From Epiperipatus broadwayi (Eukaryota > Onychophora > Udeonychophora > Euonychophora > Peripatidae), in the NCBI GenBank assembly GCA_028023455.1, contig JAQFVV010000548.1, positions 329,632 to 393,631 on the forward strand: a DNA stretch of 64,000 bases, in the 5' to 3' direction. Under the pieces are notes generated by a model, which did no database searches, was not told the DNA's origin, and saw only the letters and a list, made by a program, of their open reading frames with translations. Shown piece after piece: positions 10,331 through 23,339 of this stretch (position 1 is its first letter; the number at the start of each line of letters is the position of its first letter). The position numbers were made by a program, and so were the translations under genes.

Positions 10331-10860
10331 TATTGCAACAGTAATTTTTTAGACTTTCCACTACATACAAATATGTAATGGCAAGATTTGAGTCAAGTTG
10401 AACAAACATAATATTTAGATTAAAAATGGTTAATATAATTCGAATAAAATGATTAAATTCAGCAATATGTTAGAATGTTGAGCAAACATCAGCATCGAGG
10501 ATGATGATTATGATAATTTAGAATCTAATACTGGAGATTAAACTAAGTACACGTCATCCCAAAGCATTTTAAATTTGTTTTCTAGTTTCAGTAAATAAAT
10601 AAAAAACTTTAAGGTGCTAATCCTTCTAAATAAAAAAAAATATTTCTGGAAAACTTATTAATGCCTGAACATTAGTATTAATTAATTATTATCAACATTC
10701 CTGCATGCCACCCAGTATATTGCATGATTTCTAAAGATTGTGGATGTTAATAGAATAAGGGGGTTATTGTATACTATTGGACTGAGTTTAATTAGCTAAC
10801 ATAAACTAACTAACTTAATAAAAATAACATAATTTATTAGCAATAAATATCTAAAATTTT
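10331..10860. other. AT-rich sequence without recognisable feature
   Basis: No coding frame, repeat or structured RNA was recognised. Confidence 0.5.
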
Positions 10861-10869
10861 TGCTTATGT

Positions 10870-11759
10870 CATCATCATTATCAAACATTATCAATCCACT
10901 TCAGGATGAAGGTCTCTCCAAGTTCAATCCATCTTTTCTGATCTTTAGCTTCTCTTCTCCACATCACCCCTGCAAACTTTCTTATTTCATCCATCCATCT
11001 CACATGTGGTCTCTTTCTGGGTCTTTTACAATCTCTTGGAATCCAGTTTAAAATTTCAATTGTCCATCTATTATCATCTCTTCTAGCAATATGTCCAGTC
11101 CAACTCCACTTCAGTCTTTTAATTTTTTCAAGGAGATCAGTAACACCTGTTTGTTCTCTTACCCATCCATTGCGTTTTTGATCTCTTCTTGTTACTCCCA
11201 ACATGCATCTGTCCATACTTCTTTGAGTGGTTTGAAGTCTCTGTATTGCTCTTCTATTAAGTGTCCAAGTCTCAGATCCATAAGTAAGAACTGGCAAAAC
11301 ACATTTATTAAAATCTTCCTTTTCAAACACATAGGCATATTTCCTTTTAGTATCAAGTTATTTCTACCAAAAGCACTCCAACCAAGTTTAATTCTATGAT
11401 TAATTTCATCCATTATGTTTCCATCTGTATTAATAATCTGACCAAGGTATTTGTAACTGTTAACTTCTTCTAATTCATCATAATCAATCTTTATTTTCAT
11501 ATTTTGAGCAAATCTATTAAACATTATTTTAGTCTTTTCAACATTTATCTTTAGTCCTACTTTCCTACTTTCATCTGATAACTCCTGCAACATTTTCTGT
11601 AATTCTAAAGCATTATTTGCAAAAACAAGTACATTATCTGCAAAATCTAAATGACTTAAATAATCTCCATTTACTTTCACTCCTTTAGTTTCCCATTTTA
11701 ATCCACAAAATACTTCTTGCAGCACTGCTGTAAAAAGTTTTGGAGATATGGAGTCACCC
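10870..11759 (-). pseudogene. RTE-clade non-LTR retrotransposon, 5'-truncated
   Basis: On the minus strand, a QGDSISPKLF block (11715-11760) is followed by an FADN box where RTs have FADD, then YLGQIINTDG, and after a frame change near 11290-11330 by the RTE hallmark C-terminus VLTYGSETWTLN...MLGVTRRDQKRN...WTGHIARRDD...RWMDEIRK. It ends in the (GAT/AAT)-type trimer tail expected of RTE elements. The direct repeat TGCTTATGT flanks it (10861-10869 and 11760-11768), consistent with a 9-bp target-site duplication. It retains only the end of RT and the C-terminal region, and the D-to-N change plus the frameshift make it a dead copy. Confidence 0.88.
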
Positions 11760-11768
11760 TGCTTATGT

Positions 11769-13590
11769 ATTTGAAACTATTACTAGGTATGGAAAATATT
11801 AGAGATAATAATAATAATTTTAAATTTACAGCCTTTGAATAATTAAATTGCAAATATCTTACGAAGTGAAAAGTTGGAAAAAAATAAAACCCTGGTGTTC
11901 TGCAATTATTGTTCTTTTCCTATATTTATGAATGAGTTTTCATTAATCCTTCCAATAATGGTAGTTATACTTCTGGTGCAGTGGAGATGTTAAATGAAGA
12001 ATTTAGTGGTAATAATGATGTGAATCAGTAGTTCTTGTAGGCTTAATGGCACATATCATTTCTTTGTTATATGGCATGATTAAAGCAGGTACTGGTTGGT
12101 TTTGGCAAAGATTCTATGTTATTCTCCAGATCCAATTGGATTATACTCCAGGTATTTTTACTGGTGTAGTTGTTCATTTCTAATCACACATCTGAGATGG
12201 TTTACTTCTGAAAAATGTCATAGTTGATGAACTGGATTTTAGTACTAAAATATTTTTATCATCAGCAAGTTACAAACCGTAAAACTGCTTAATCACATTT
12301 TTATCTTTTTTGCATGAGATTATATTTTTTTAAGATTTGTAATAGATTACAGTAGACTTCCTGAGTTGTTATTTCACATATTTATAATGCCCTTGCTATT
12401 GGTCACATATATTTCTGGACTAACTATGTTTTCCAAACAACAGGTTTATTGAAAGGTAGTTACAAGATTTTGCATCTGTTTATTTACAACATGTGTTCTG
12501 ATGAAAATTTTATTCATTTCTTTTATAATATGTTATAAAGTCAAATAATTTTATAGTTAATTTTAAATTACATTAATATTTTATAATAAATAAAACAATA
12601 GAAGAAAAATAGAGTTCTCTCTTTATTTATGTTAGCAATAGGAAGAAATAATAATAACTATCAACTTTTAAATAGCATATTTATACTTGCCATTTAATTT
12701 ACATTAAGAATTGGCAAATATTTTATTAAAATTCCATCCAGAACATAAATCTGTAAGGGACAAAAATATTTTATATTTTTGCAAACTACTTGCATGCATT
12801 AGAATATTTTTTCTTTTTTTCTTTACAATAAAGCTTATCATTTTATTGATTCTCATTCATTACAACATAACTTCCCATTATAAAATAATTAATAATATGA
12901 TTAAGTGTATAAACTATTTTTTCTTTTAATTTTTAAAACTAATATACCAAAGTGATTTATATATTATTATATCTAGTTTAAGGGCATATATATGACAATT
13001 TCTACATTTATTTTTCAATTTATAAAAGTTTTTATTTATTATATTCTTTAAGTGCCATGTAATTGAAAATATAATGGAAGTAAATGTTAAAAATATGGAA
13101 TCATGGGATATGACTTAATGATGTTTGCTTCTTTATATTTAAATTATATGGCAGTTGAAAAGGTTTAAGTGGTAAACTGACAATACTTCTGTAAAATATA
13201 AGATTTTTTATAATATCACATTTTATTTATTAATATTTTTATTACAAATATTTATTACATAATGGACATTTTATTTTACTTATACATTGACATCTTACAA
13301 TTGTGCCTACCTTAACAACAATACATTGAGACTGATCTGTTAATATTTTCTATGACTTAAGACAGAAAAATACCTGAAAATATTACTATATAGTATTTTT
13401 TGCATATGCAAATTTTCATTCTCACGACAAAAGCAGATAATAACTTAAGTAATTCAAACAATAAGAATTTATTGTAGCAACTTAATAAAATAATAACAAT
13501 GACAATATAGTTGTGTAATAAATATCCCTCATGACATTAATAAACAGAACAATATTCATCTTGCAAATAATAGTTTACTTCTTACATTAG
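11769..13590. other. AT-rich intergenic sequence
   Basis: No gene, RNA or repeat family was recognised. Open frames here (for example 12711-12929) are low-complexity and not called. A (TA)n(TG)n microsatellite lies at about 13591-13631. Confidence 0.5.
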
Positions 13591-13592
13591 AC

Positions 13593-13631
<39 letters not shown>

Positions 13632-13649
13632 TGAAATGAAGATTTTCAT

Positions 13650-14395
13650 GGGTTGTATATATAAAAAAACATATTTTGCGGGTTCATCCATGTTACAGAT
13701 TTTAAATAGTGATATTCTTCCGACATTTCGACTTGATCACACAAGTCATCCACTGGGTGATAAAAGATAGAAAGATAGTTGTAGAGGTGCTACATCACTG
13801 ATTTGAACAAACATTAAAGTTCCACCAATAGCAAAAATGTTAAATTTAAAAATGTTTTTTAAAAAAATCTTTCCAAATAGGAGGAAGTTTGCATGTATCA
13901 TCTTGCTTATTGATACAATATGGCCTTTTAAGTATCTCAATGGCTTCTGTAATTTTGCACTGGTAGAGATTATCACATGATCCTGGTACTAGAAAAATCA
14001 ATTTTATGACCTGAAACTCCATTCTATAGATTCATGTCATAAAATTGATTTTTTAGTACCAGGATCCTATCCAGATGTGATAATCTCTACCAGTGCAAAA
14101 TTAGAGAAGCCATTGAGTTACTTAAAAGGCCAGATTGTATCAATAAGCGAGATAATACATGCAAACTTCCTGCTATTTGGAAAAAATTAAAAAAAAAAAA
14201 ACATTTTTAAAGTTAACATTTTTGCTATTGGTGGAACTTTAATGTTTGTTCAAATCAGTGATTGTAGCGCCTCTGCAACTGTCTTTCTATCTTTTATAAT
14301 CCAGTGGATGACTTGTGTGACCAAGTCGAATTGTCGAAATATCACTATTTAAAATCTTTAACACAGATGAACCCGCAAAATATGTCTTATATATA
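13650..14395. mobile_element. Palindrome of two 5'-truncated PLE ends, head to head
   Basis: The left arm (to about 14000, minus sense) and right arm (from about 14025, plus sense) are imperfect reverse complements around a short unpaired centre near 14010. Each arm, read outward from the centre, encodes a C-terminal PLE-like block (right arm DNLYQCKIREAIELLKRP...NTCKLPAIW), then a 3' region with GGATGACTTG, a short loop, CAAGTC and GAAA. The outer ends finish in AT-rich runs after a GAACCCGCAAAATATG segment. Only the last ~40 codons of the ORF remain. Confidence 0.7.
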
Positions 14396-15360
14396 TATTA
14401 GAAGAGTATATGAATATGATATGATATATGGAATTATATATAATTCTAACAAATTTCTATTGTTGAAGTTAATCTGAAAAGGTAAATCAAACTATAAGAA
14501 AGTTATAGATACACTTATTCAGCCATACTAAAAAATATTTTATTTAGACTACATTTCTGCAATCATTATGGGATCATTTCTATTCTAATATTATTAGCAG
14601 CTATTTCGTGAACAATATCTTGCTTGTATTATTGAGTACTTTCAACTGATTCAAAGCTATCAATGATTTATAATTTGATTTTTCCTGATAATTTATAGAA
14701 GTAATTTCTATTCTTTGGCCATCATAACCTTTGGACTCATACTCTCTTTTAAGGTTCTATTCTCATCTCAACCAAGTACACATTTAAAATTTGTGATTAT
14801 AACATAAAATTATTACATATTTATTCTCCATACAAATTTACTTTAGGTATGGGAAAACTACAATGAATATTAAATACCCATTAATCTTCACTTATTTATT
14901 TTACCAAAATATTATTTTAATTGTACTGTTTTTATGTTTTTATATAATATATAATATTTTTTTACATTGAAGTAATCATTGGGTAAAAAATATCAAAATG
15001 GGTTTGATATCATTACTTCATCTCTTTCCAAATGATTAATGGATGTCTAGACCTTGTTCTTTCTTAGCTTGTGTAATCTATATTCATGATTACTAATAAA
15101 AAATTTATTTAAATATCCTATGATTTGGATAGTATATTATAAATAAATGTATCTTCGTTGACAAAACTACTTCTATAAAGTTCACATAATCTAATTGGAG
15201 TCATTTTTTATAAATAAATCATTAAATTAAAAATAATATTCGATGCATATTCTACTCATAATAAGATTCAAAAATTAAAGCTTCTATTTATTTTCATATA
15301 TTATTAATTACATAAAGAATAATATACATTTTGATTAGGTTCTGTAATCTTCAAGATTTG

Positions 15361-15427
<67 letters not shown>

Positions 15428-16319
15428 GGGTCTTGTTTAATTCATTTTACTTTTAAAATGTTTATAACATTAAATTGTATATTCTTCATTTGGAATGTTA
15501 ATGAAATAAGCAATATTTAAAATAAAGAATTCAATTACCAAACAATACACAAAATAAATAATCTTTCTGTAGTATAATTTTCACCACACCGCTCTCATGC
15601 AAGGTAGGTACAGAAATATTATTTATTATTGTATAACTTCTGTTCGAATTAATGCTAATAAAAACGTTAATATATTTCCCTTAAATACACAAGATACTTT
15701 AAATTTTGTCAATTAGGTGGAAATAAAAAATTTTGACAAGCTGTTTACATGTTGATAATATATATAAGTTGAATTAAATATTTCAGGGGATTGTTATTAT
15801 AATAAAAATAGAAATATGATGATTATATCCATGTAAACAAAGATAACTTTTAGGTTTTGATATGCCTAAGAAATTATCAATTACTATTTATTGACAAGCC
15901 CTGAGTCTCAAGACATTTTCCCATTAATTTATACTAATCTGTTGTTAGAGTTTTTGTTGAAATAACAGAAAAAAATGTAAGAGATATCTTAGATTTTAAT
16001 TATAACTATTACTGGAATGATGCCAAAAAAATATAGCCATTTATCAACCTATAGCTGGATAACAAAGAAAATTTTATTATATGCAACTATATTTGATAAC
16101 CAAAATATTTAAATATTCGGTTGTTTTCTATTCTCTTGTATCAGCTATTTGATGGCATTGATGCTAATCAAAAACACATACATATGATGATTCCCGGCCA
16201 GGTTTGTGATTCAATATAAATATCGACTTTTTTAGTTGTTGTAATAGGAATTTAGAGGAACTAATAGTAAATAATATTACTATCTAAAAAATAACAAAAT
16301 TTAGAAATTATCATTAAAT
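14396..16319. other. AT-rich intergenic sequence with (TA)n
   Basis: A (TA)n tract lies at about 15364-15428. Nothing else is recognisable. Confidence 0.5.
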
Positions 16320-17420
16320 TTAAAAATGATATCCGGATAATTGACGTTTTTTGGACAGTAATTAATCATAAAATGGGTTGTTTTTGTTTGTGTGTATCAG
16401 TCAAAAGTTATGGTATTTTTTAAATAGAAAATAAGTCGCAATTATACATTTTTCAATTTACACAAAATTGTTACATTCATGCTAAATTGAAAAATGATCC
16501 TTTACTAATTTGCTTTTTTTTTGGACAGTAATTAATCAGAAAGTGGGTTCTTTTTGTTTGTATATATATATAAAGTACGATTCTTTAAATACTACATTTC
16601 AAAATGATACCTTACTATTTTGCTTTTTTTTTTTTTTGGACAGTAATGAATTAGAAAGTGGATTGTATTTGTTAGTGTGTAGATATCAAAAGAAATATTA
16701 TTTAAATACTAAATTTAAAAATGATACCAGCGAATAACTTTTTTTGGTATATTTACAGTAATTAATCAGAAAGTGAGTTTTTTTTTCTTTGTGTGTGTAT
16801 ATATATATATATAAAGTTACAGTCTTTTTAAGAATAGAAAATAATACGCAATTCTACATTATTCAATTTACCCACAACATTAAAAAAAATCACACTGAAT
16901 TTTAAAATAATACCCAACTAATTTGCTTTATTTTTTGGACAGTAATTAATCAGAAAGTAGGTTCTTTTTGTTAGTGTGTATGTCTAAAAAGGACCGTCAT
17001 TGAACTAGTCAAGTGAACAATGCTAGCCGACTAATTTGCTTTTTTTTTTTGGACAGAAATGAATCAGAAAGTGGGTTATTTTTGTTAGTGTGTCTATATA
17101 AAAAGGTACCATTATTTAAATACTAAATTTAAAAATGATAGCCAACTAATTTGCATTTCTTATGGACAGTAATTATTCAGAAAGTGGGTTCTTTTTGTAA
17201 ATATTGTATAGATATAAAAAGTACCCAATTCAAATACTACATTTAAAAATCAAACCTGACTAATTTGCTTTTTTTTGGACATTAATTAATCAGAAACTGA
17301 GTTATTTTTGTTAGTGTGTAGATATAAAAAATAATCTTATTTAAATAGTAAATGTAAAAATAATAATTCCTCACTATTTTTTTTTTTGGACCAGTAATTA
17401 ATAATAATCAGCTACTGGGT
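16320..17420. repeat. Tandem repeat, ~115-bp degenerate units
   Basis: The block TTTGGACAGTAATTAATCAG plus a following GGGTTCTTTTTGTTAGTGTG recurs with starts near 16353, 16523, 16638, 16750, 16937, 17051, 17164, 17277 and 17388. Most periods are 112-117 bp; a few are longer. Units have diverged strongly and their T-runs vary in length. The array runs directly into a (TA)n tract at 17424-17508. No coding or hammerhead motif was seen. Confidence 0.8.
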
Positions 17421-17508
<88 letters not shown>

Positions 17509-17510
<2 letters not shown>

Positions 17511-18565
17511 TAACTTGTCATGGACGAATTCTCATGAAAATGTTACTTTTTGTGTGATCCTCGAAATATGCTGTACTGCACCCTTAAAAGCAATTTTTGA
17601 GGGTTACACATTCGTAATGGAACCATCAGGACATTGTTAATAAAGTTACAATGTAACAGTAGGTTAGAGCACTTGAAACAAAAACCCTTTGTAATGAAAT
17701 CCACGCACTCTCACACCAAAGTATAGAGAAAATAGACATTCTAGCATTGCGATAAAGTTAATAACACAACCAACTATAGCAGCCAATAAAGGCATTTGCC
17801 TGTTCTTTTAGCATAGAAAAAACCTAGACCAGCTAGTTTTGCAGGGACCCTTGGGGACTCTTTCTGTATTTTATCGTAGAAAGAAACCTCTTGAGTTGGA
17901 TGTAGACTTCTGAAATGGTATATCTCTAGGAATTGACATAGAAATAGCGATGTCATGCAGTTGATACTAGAGAATAGAAAACAACCCAATATTCTTAAAG
18001 TATGGATTTAAATAACTAACTTATATAAAATAAATAACTAAAATATAATTTTCATGAATTTATCATATATAAAATACAGAAAATTAATGTGACCATAAAA
18101 TTTATTCTATATTGTGATGCTATAAATAAACAAAATAGTCAAGTTAATTTAAATTAATAAAAATAATTTATATACATTAAAAATAACAAATAATATAAAC
18201 AAATAACTAAATAAAAAGTAATAATGAAAAAATAAATAATAATAATAATAAATTTCTCAAATAATCTCTAAACATGAACATAAAAGTTTAAACCCAGTAA
18301 TGTTTTTTGTATCCTAAACATCTAAATTCTTCAATGTTAATTAGGAAATCTATTTATACTAAGCATAAAATATACTTCATTAAAAAAATTAAGTGTAACT
18401 ATAACAAATTAATGTGTACTATTTAATAATTAGTTTTTACAAAATAACTTCATAAATCTTTTTTTTATATTTATTTCAATATCATAGACAAAATATTATT
18501 TAACATTTACGTTTATCTACTACATGTATTCATTATGAAGCATTTCACATAATTGTTAACTTCTT

Positions 18566-18660
<95 letters not shown>

Positions 18661-20154
18661 AATAAATAAATAAATAAAAAAATATCCATTAATTAAAAAC
18701 AATATTGTAATTATAATTAAATAATATTTTTAAAGGTGACTTTAAGGAATCAGATATTTACCAAAAATATATTAAAATGAAAAATATATTATTTATGTCA
18801 GTGTGAACTATGTGGTTTTACACATGGCAAGAGATTAAAAAAATTAAAGGTTTCAAAAAATATGTACTCATGCAATTAAAGTGTTACGTAAATTAATCAT
18901 AAAAAAAAAACTGGTATGAGTTTTAAACCAAAAACAAGTAAAACTGATATAAAAATCAATATTTTTTCTTCACATATTCATTATGGATTATCTTTCTATT
19001 AGGATAATATTGGATCTTCAATATTTTTAGCAAATAAAAACAGGAAAAAAACATCACTAATCTAACATGGACATGTAAAAACACCATGCTACTTTGAAGA
19101 ACTCTGGTTAAAAATCAAAAAATAACATTTCAAATTGATGAGCTGGGGATTTCTAAAGTATATTATAGTCATATATGAACTGTTTAATATTTGCTATCAG
19201 TAATAAACAAACTATAGTTATCTAGCTGTGTAAGTCTTATGTTTAAAAGGGACTATTTATACCCTAACTGTTTTAAGTTTGTATTTAATACTAATATGCT
19301 AATCTTGCATCATGTACTGTTTAAAGTAGCAAACAAAAGTTTTAGAAAAAAAAGTTAGTTGCATTTCAATACAACTAAAGTAAAAAAACAAAAAACAAAT
19401 AAAAAAATAAAAGATTCACTCTATAGTATGTATGTATGTTATGTTAACTTTGAAATGAACTTTTCTTTTAATTCATATTAAATTGTCTGTTAGAACATAA
19501 TAATGTATAATATAATATTCATTCTACACATAATATCATCAGTTGGTTAAATAATTACTGTAAATAAATATTAATAACTTTAAGTTAATTATTTAATTCC
19601 ACCTGTCAGATTCATCTATCTATAGCACACCCTATATTTGATTGCTGAATATTAGATTTTGTATACATGAACTTATATATATGCAGTTGTTGTTCACTGC
19701 CCAATAATTTAAATATGTCCATATCCATGTGTGACAATTAATTTCTATTTTGTTTTAATAAATTATGGATTACACTCAAATGAGTCATCCATATATAGTA
19801 GTCACAGTTTAATTAAATTGGAAATTAAGACTTAAATGGTCATACTTTAGAGTTACTGTTGTACTAATGTGTAGTGGTTACATGTCCTATATTCAGTATA
19901 TGCATATGTCTATACTAGGAAATCTATGAGTCACATATGTGTCTTATGTTTATAGGTTTATCTGTATGTAGAGTTATATTTTAAGCTTATTGAAGTCTGA
20001 ATTTGTTGTTTGACAAATGTACTTGATTATCTAAGAATATTAATATTATAATATAATTGAAGTTTAAGATTAAACTTGGCAAAGAAATCATAGATATTTT
20101 ATGAGTATTTTTTGTCCTTATGGAAAAAAGAATATATATAAAATACAATACCTG

Positions 20155-20157
<3 letters not shown>
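17509..20157. other. AT-rich intergenic sequence with long (TA)n
   Basis: (TA)n tracts lie at about 18570-18654 and 20159-20232. No gene or known repeat family was recognised. Confidence 0.5.
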
Positions 20158-20190
<33 letters not shown>

Positions 20191-20197
20191 CAGGTAT

Positions 20198-20236
<39 letters not shown>

Positions 20237-20261
20237 ATTACAAGCATAAAGCTAAACTAGT

Positions 20262-20997
20262 CAATATAAAATCAAAACTACCCCAAATCTAAAATTAAAC
20301 CAGACCAGCATAAAAATAATATTAAAACACAACCTAAGGTTTCACTGCTACAAGCAGACTTCTCAAGTGTAAAGAACTACAAAAAAACCACACATTATAT
20401 ATACTATTAAAAACTACCCACAAATCCATTCACTTCCCATCCACCCTTAATTTTGAAAGAACTCTTAAATAAGTTAATTGCTTCAGAATAATAAATTTTC
20501 AATAATAAAGACTCTTTAATTCTTCTTTTGATTTCATTTCTCTCAAAGAAGACAACCTTAGCTTCATCAAAATCAATAGTGTGGCCTGTATCTTTTTCAT
20601 GGACATACAAAGCAGAACTAAGATAGAGTTAAAAATAGATATCTTAGTTCTGCTTTGTATGTCCATGAAAAAGATACAGGCCACACTATTGATTTTGATG
20701 AAGCTGGTTGTCTTCTTTGAGAGAAATGAAATCAAAAGAAGAATTAAAGAGTCTTTATTATTGAAAATTTATTATTCTGAAGCAATTAACTTATTTAAGA
20801 GTTCTTTTAATATTAAGGGTGGATGGGAAGTGAATGGATTTGTGGGTAGTTTTTAATAGTATATATAATGTGTGGTTTTTTTGTAGTTCTTTACACTTGA
20901 GAAGTCTGCTTGTAGCAGTGAAACCTTAGATTGTGTTTTAATATTATTTTTATGCTGGTCTGGTTTAATTTTAGATTTGGGGTAGTTTTGATTTTTG
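20262..20997. mobile_element. Near-perfect palindrome of truncated PLE 3' ends
   Basis: Arms 20262-20624 (minus sense) and 20640-20997 (plus sense) mirror each other around a ~15-bp centre. Each encodes the PLE tail VHEKDTGHTIDFDEA...FFERNEIKRRIKESLL, a stop codon, then a 3' region with TTGAGAAGT, hairpin CTGC/GCAG, GAAACC. The outer ends read GGGGTAGTTTTGAT followed by (TA)n. The plus arm has a 2-nt deletion near 20704 relative to the minus arm, which shifts its frame. The high arm identity implies a recent origin. Confidence 0.85.
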
Positions 20998-21035
20998 ATA
21001 TATATATATACGGTAAATACAATATTATAGTCTAA

Positions 21036-21078
21036 ATTCGCTTGTAACGCTTTCGATTACGTGGTAATCATCAGCTTT
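21036..21078 (-). ncRNA. Hammerhead-like motif in PLE 3' region
   Basis: On the minus strand, CTGATGA (21068-21074) is followed by hairpin UUAC(CAC)GUAA, then UC and GAAA (21051-21054). Both core boxes are exact, but the extra UC lets the core GA pair into the stem, and stem I and stem III are weak. It lies about 15 nt after the stop of a PLE fragment, where PLE hammerheads are expected. Confidence 0.5.
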
Positions 21079-21087
21079 AACTGAATT

Positions 21088-21362
21088 TCAAAATTTTAAA
21101 CTTAATGTTTCCATAACATCGTTCTTATATTTATTAATTAATATTACCTCTTTAATTTTCCTCTTTTTATCATTTCTTCCTTCCATTAATATTTTTATTT
21201 CATTACTATTAAATGTAAACTTATAATTACAAGTTTTTTCATGGTCAAAGAATACTGAAGCTGTATTAAATTGACTATTTACGTTATTTTTAATTCGATT
21301 ATATAATAATTGATGCTCCTTCAATCTTTTTTCAACAGAACATCTCGAGTTAATTTTCTCTC
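21088..21362 (-). pseudogene. PLE C-terminal fragment (end of GIY-YIG plus tail)
   Basis: The minus strand reads NSRCSVEKRLKEHQLLYNRI, equivalent to the SRCTLEKRSREHLLLYKRV stretch of the 5.65-kb PLE, then SVFFDHEKTCNYKF and RNDKKRKIKEVILI, ending at a stop at 21088. It is truncated at a short (TA)n tract near 21365. Just beyond that, on the plus strand, DIGETG (about 21376) looks like a piece of another GIY-YIG domain pointing the other way. Confidence 0.75.
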
Positions 21363-21414
21363 TCTATATATATATATGACATTGGAGAAACGGGTTTGTT
21401 AGAAAAGCAAGTTA

Positions 21415-22890
21415 TATATTGAAAAAAAAAAAATTGTAATTAAGTGTTAACCACGTTAAATGTAATATTGTATGATCTACATTCATTCGTTCAGCGAGAG
21501 TAACTTAGGTTATTTATGATCTAGCCAGGTGTTGCAAATAAGAGCTGCCTATAGTAGTCATAATTATTTTATTAAATAAAATTTAATTAAAAACATAAAG
21601 TCAATGCCATCTGTAAAAATTTAAAATCTGTATATCATTGGAACAAGCTTAGTCTGACCATTACAATACATATAATTTATAGAACCGGTTGTTGAAAAGA
21701 TAATGATAAAGAAACACTTATATTGTAACTAAAATTATTTCAAATGAATTTCTTTAAAATTTATATTATAAGAGCAACACTTAATAATCAAAACTTTTCT
21801 CAATTATGTGTTTGAGAAGCAGCCCATTTAGAAATAAGCAATGAAGAACCGTTTACCTAAAATATTTCATTTAAAAGTATATGTAGCTAAACTTTGACGT
21901 TAATGTCAGTCCCAGCTAAATTTAAATCACAAAATTAGTTGAAAAAAATTTTTTAATCAGCAAATAAAATCAAACCATTAATGACAATGTATGTCAATTC
22001 AATTTTATAAATTGTCAAAATAATATTGATGTTTACAGAACGAAGTTTGTGAACTGCAGAATTCAAAAGAATGAAAAAATTATTTAAAAGTAAGAATTAT
22101 AAAGAAGTGAAGATCTTGCACCAGTAACCATGGAAACAATTTGTGAATTTTAAACACTTAAGAACATTACTTGTAATGTATTGAAATTTATATAAAGACA
22201 AGTTATTCACATAAGTGGTTTTATTTCAAAACCGTATTTTTATCTCAAAAAAAGAAATGTCTTTCTTTATCATAAATAACTGAGCCTTGATTAATTAAAT
22301 AATAAATCACAAATTTTTTATTTATGATGTTATATTATATTTTATATCAAAAAGATGGGATTCATAATTTACAAATTTGATTCTCGCAGAATAAATGAAT
22401 GTTTTTTTTAAAATTAATTAATGTTATAAATAATGAAATAAGTTATATAAAATTATTATAAAAAGAAAGCTATTTTGGTTTTCATACCGAAACATTTAAA
22501 AGGCTCAGATTAATATTACTGATTTTTTTTTTTTCATATCTTTTGAATGAAATTATAAAATAAAAAGGTACAATGAGTAAACTTAACGCATTTTGCTATT
22601 TATAAAATCATTTTTCAGAATCTAAATTAATTAATTAAAATTAAAGGTAATAAATATTACAAAAGAAATAATTCTAACTAAAATTTAAAGCAACATTAAT
22701 GTATAAAATACTTCTTGAATATAAATTTGAAGTATTTAAATGAATAAATAAAAATGAACCCTAAATATTAATTTATATAATGATTTTATGACGGTATGCT
22801 TGTAGTATAGATATATGAATTATTAGATATATATATTAGGTGATTAATAAGTAGTTATATAATAAAATAAAAGTTGAGTTTTTTTTTCCC
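21415..22890. other. AT-rich intergenic sequence
   Basis: No gene, repeat family or structured RNA was recognised. Confidence 0.5.
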
Positions 22891-22900
22891 TCATAAGAAC

Positions 22901-22906
22901 TTTATT
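22901..22906 (-). terminator. Poly(A) signal AATAAA
   Basis: AATAAA on the minus strand, about 20 nt beyond the stop codon of the candidate terminal exon at 22926-23039. Confidence 0.45.
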
Positions 22907-22925
22907 TCTTAGATAAATGATTACA

Positions 22926-23039
22926 TTAGTACAATAGTGAAAGTAATACAGTTAATGACATAGCCGGAATGAGGATCACACAACTAGTCTTGCCATCAGG
23001 AACAACTAAATGTACAGCCCAAGCATCATAAATGAAAAT
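22926..23039 (-). CDS. Candidate terminal exon of an unidentified membrane or GPI-anchored protein
   Basis: A strong 3' splice-site-like sequence (TTCTTTCCCTTGCAG on the minus strand) immediately precedes 37 sense codons and a stop; the other two frames close within a few codons. The peptide reads IFIYDAWAVHLVVPDGKTS and then a hydrophobic tail CVILIPAMSLTVLLSLLY. That ending could be a C-terminal transmembrane anchor or a GPI-attachment signal. An AATAAA follows about 20 nt downstream. Upstream exons were not found. Family unknown; the exon call is inference from splice context, frame and poly(A) signal. Confidence 0.45.
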   Translation of the reverse strand: MFIYDAWAVHLVVPDGKTSCVILIPAMSLTVLLSLLY

Positions 23040-23339
23040 CTGCAAGGGAAAGAAGGTACCATAATAGTCTTAAAAATCAATAAAGGAGCTAATTTTTGTC
23101 TCTATCGTGGATAGTCCTTGATGGGGATTATCAATGGTAGGATTAAAGATAAGCATACATATAATGGACCAATACGCAAAAAGTATGAAAATGGAAATCC
23201 TAATAGATGGAAACACACCATTGCCAATACTACTAATTAAGATAGTGAGATTATACTTCTGGCTTATATAGATAGAGAATATAATGTCTCTATAACATTG
23301 AAGTAAGATAAAATGACAGAAAACATGCAACATGGGTTG

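Noticed and set aside
23070-23333. 87-codon hydrophobic minus-strand frame beside the 22.9-kb exon
   Set aside because: No splice sites connect it to the exon and its composition is that of random AT-rich sequence.
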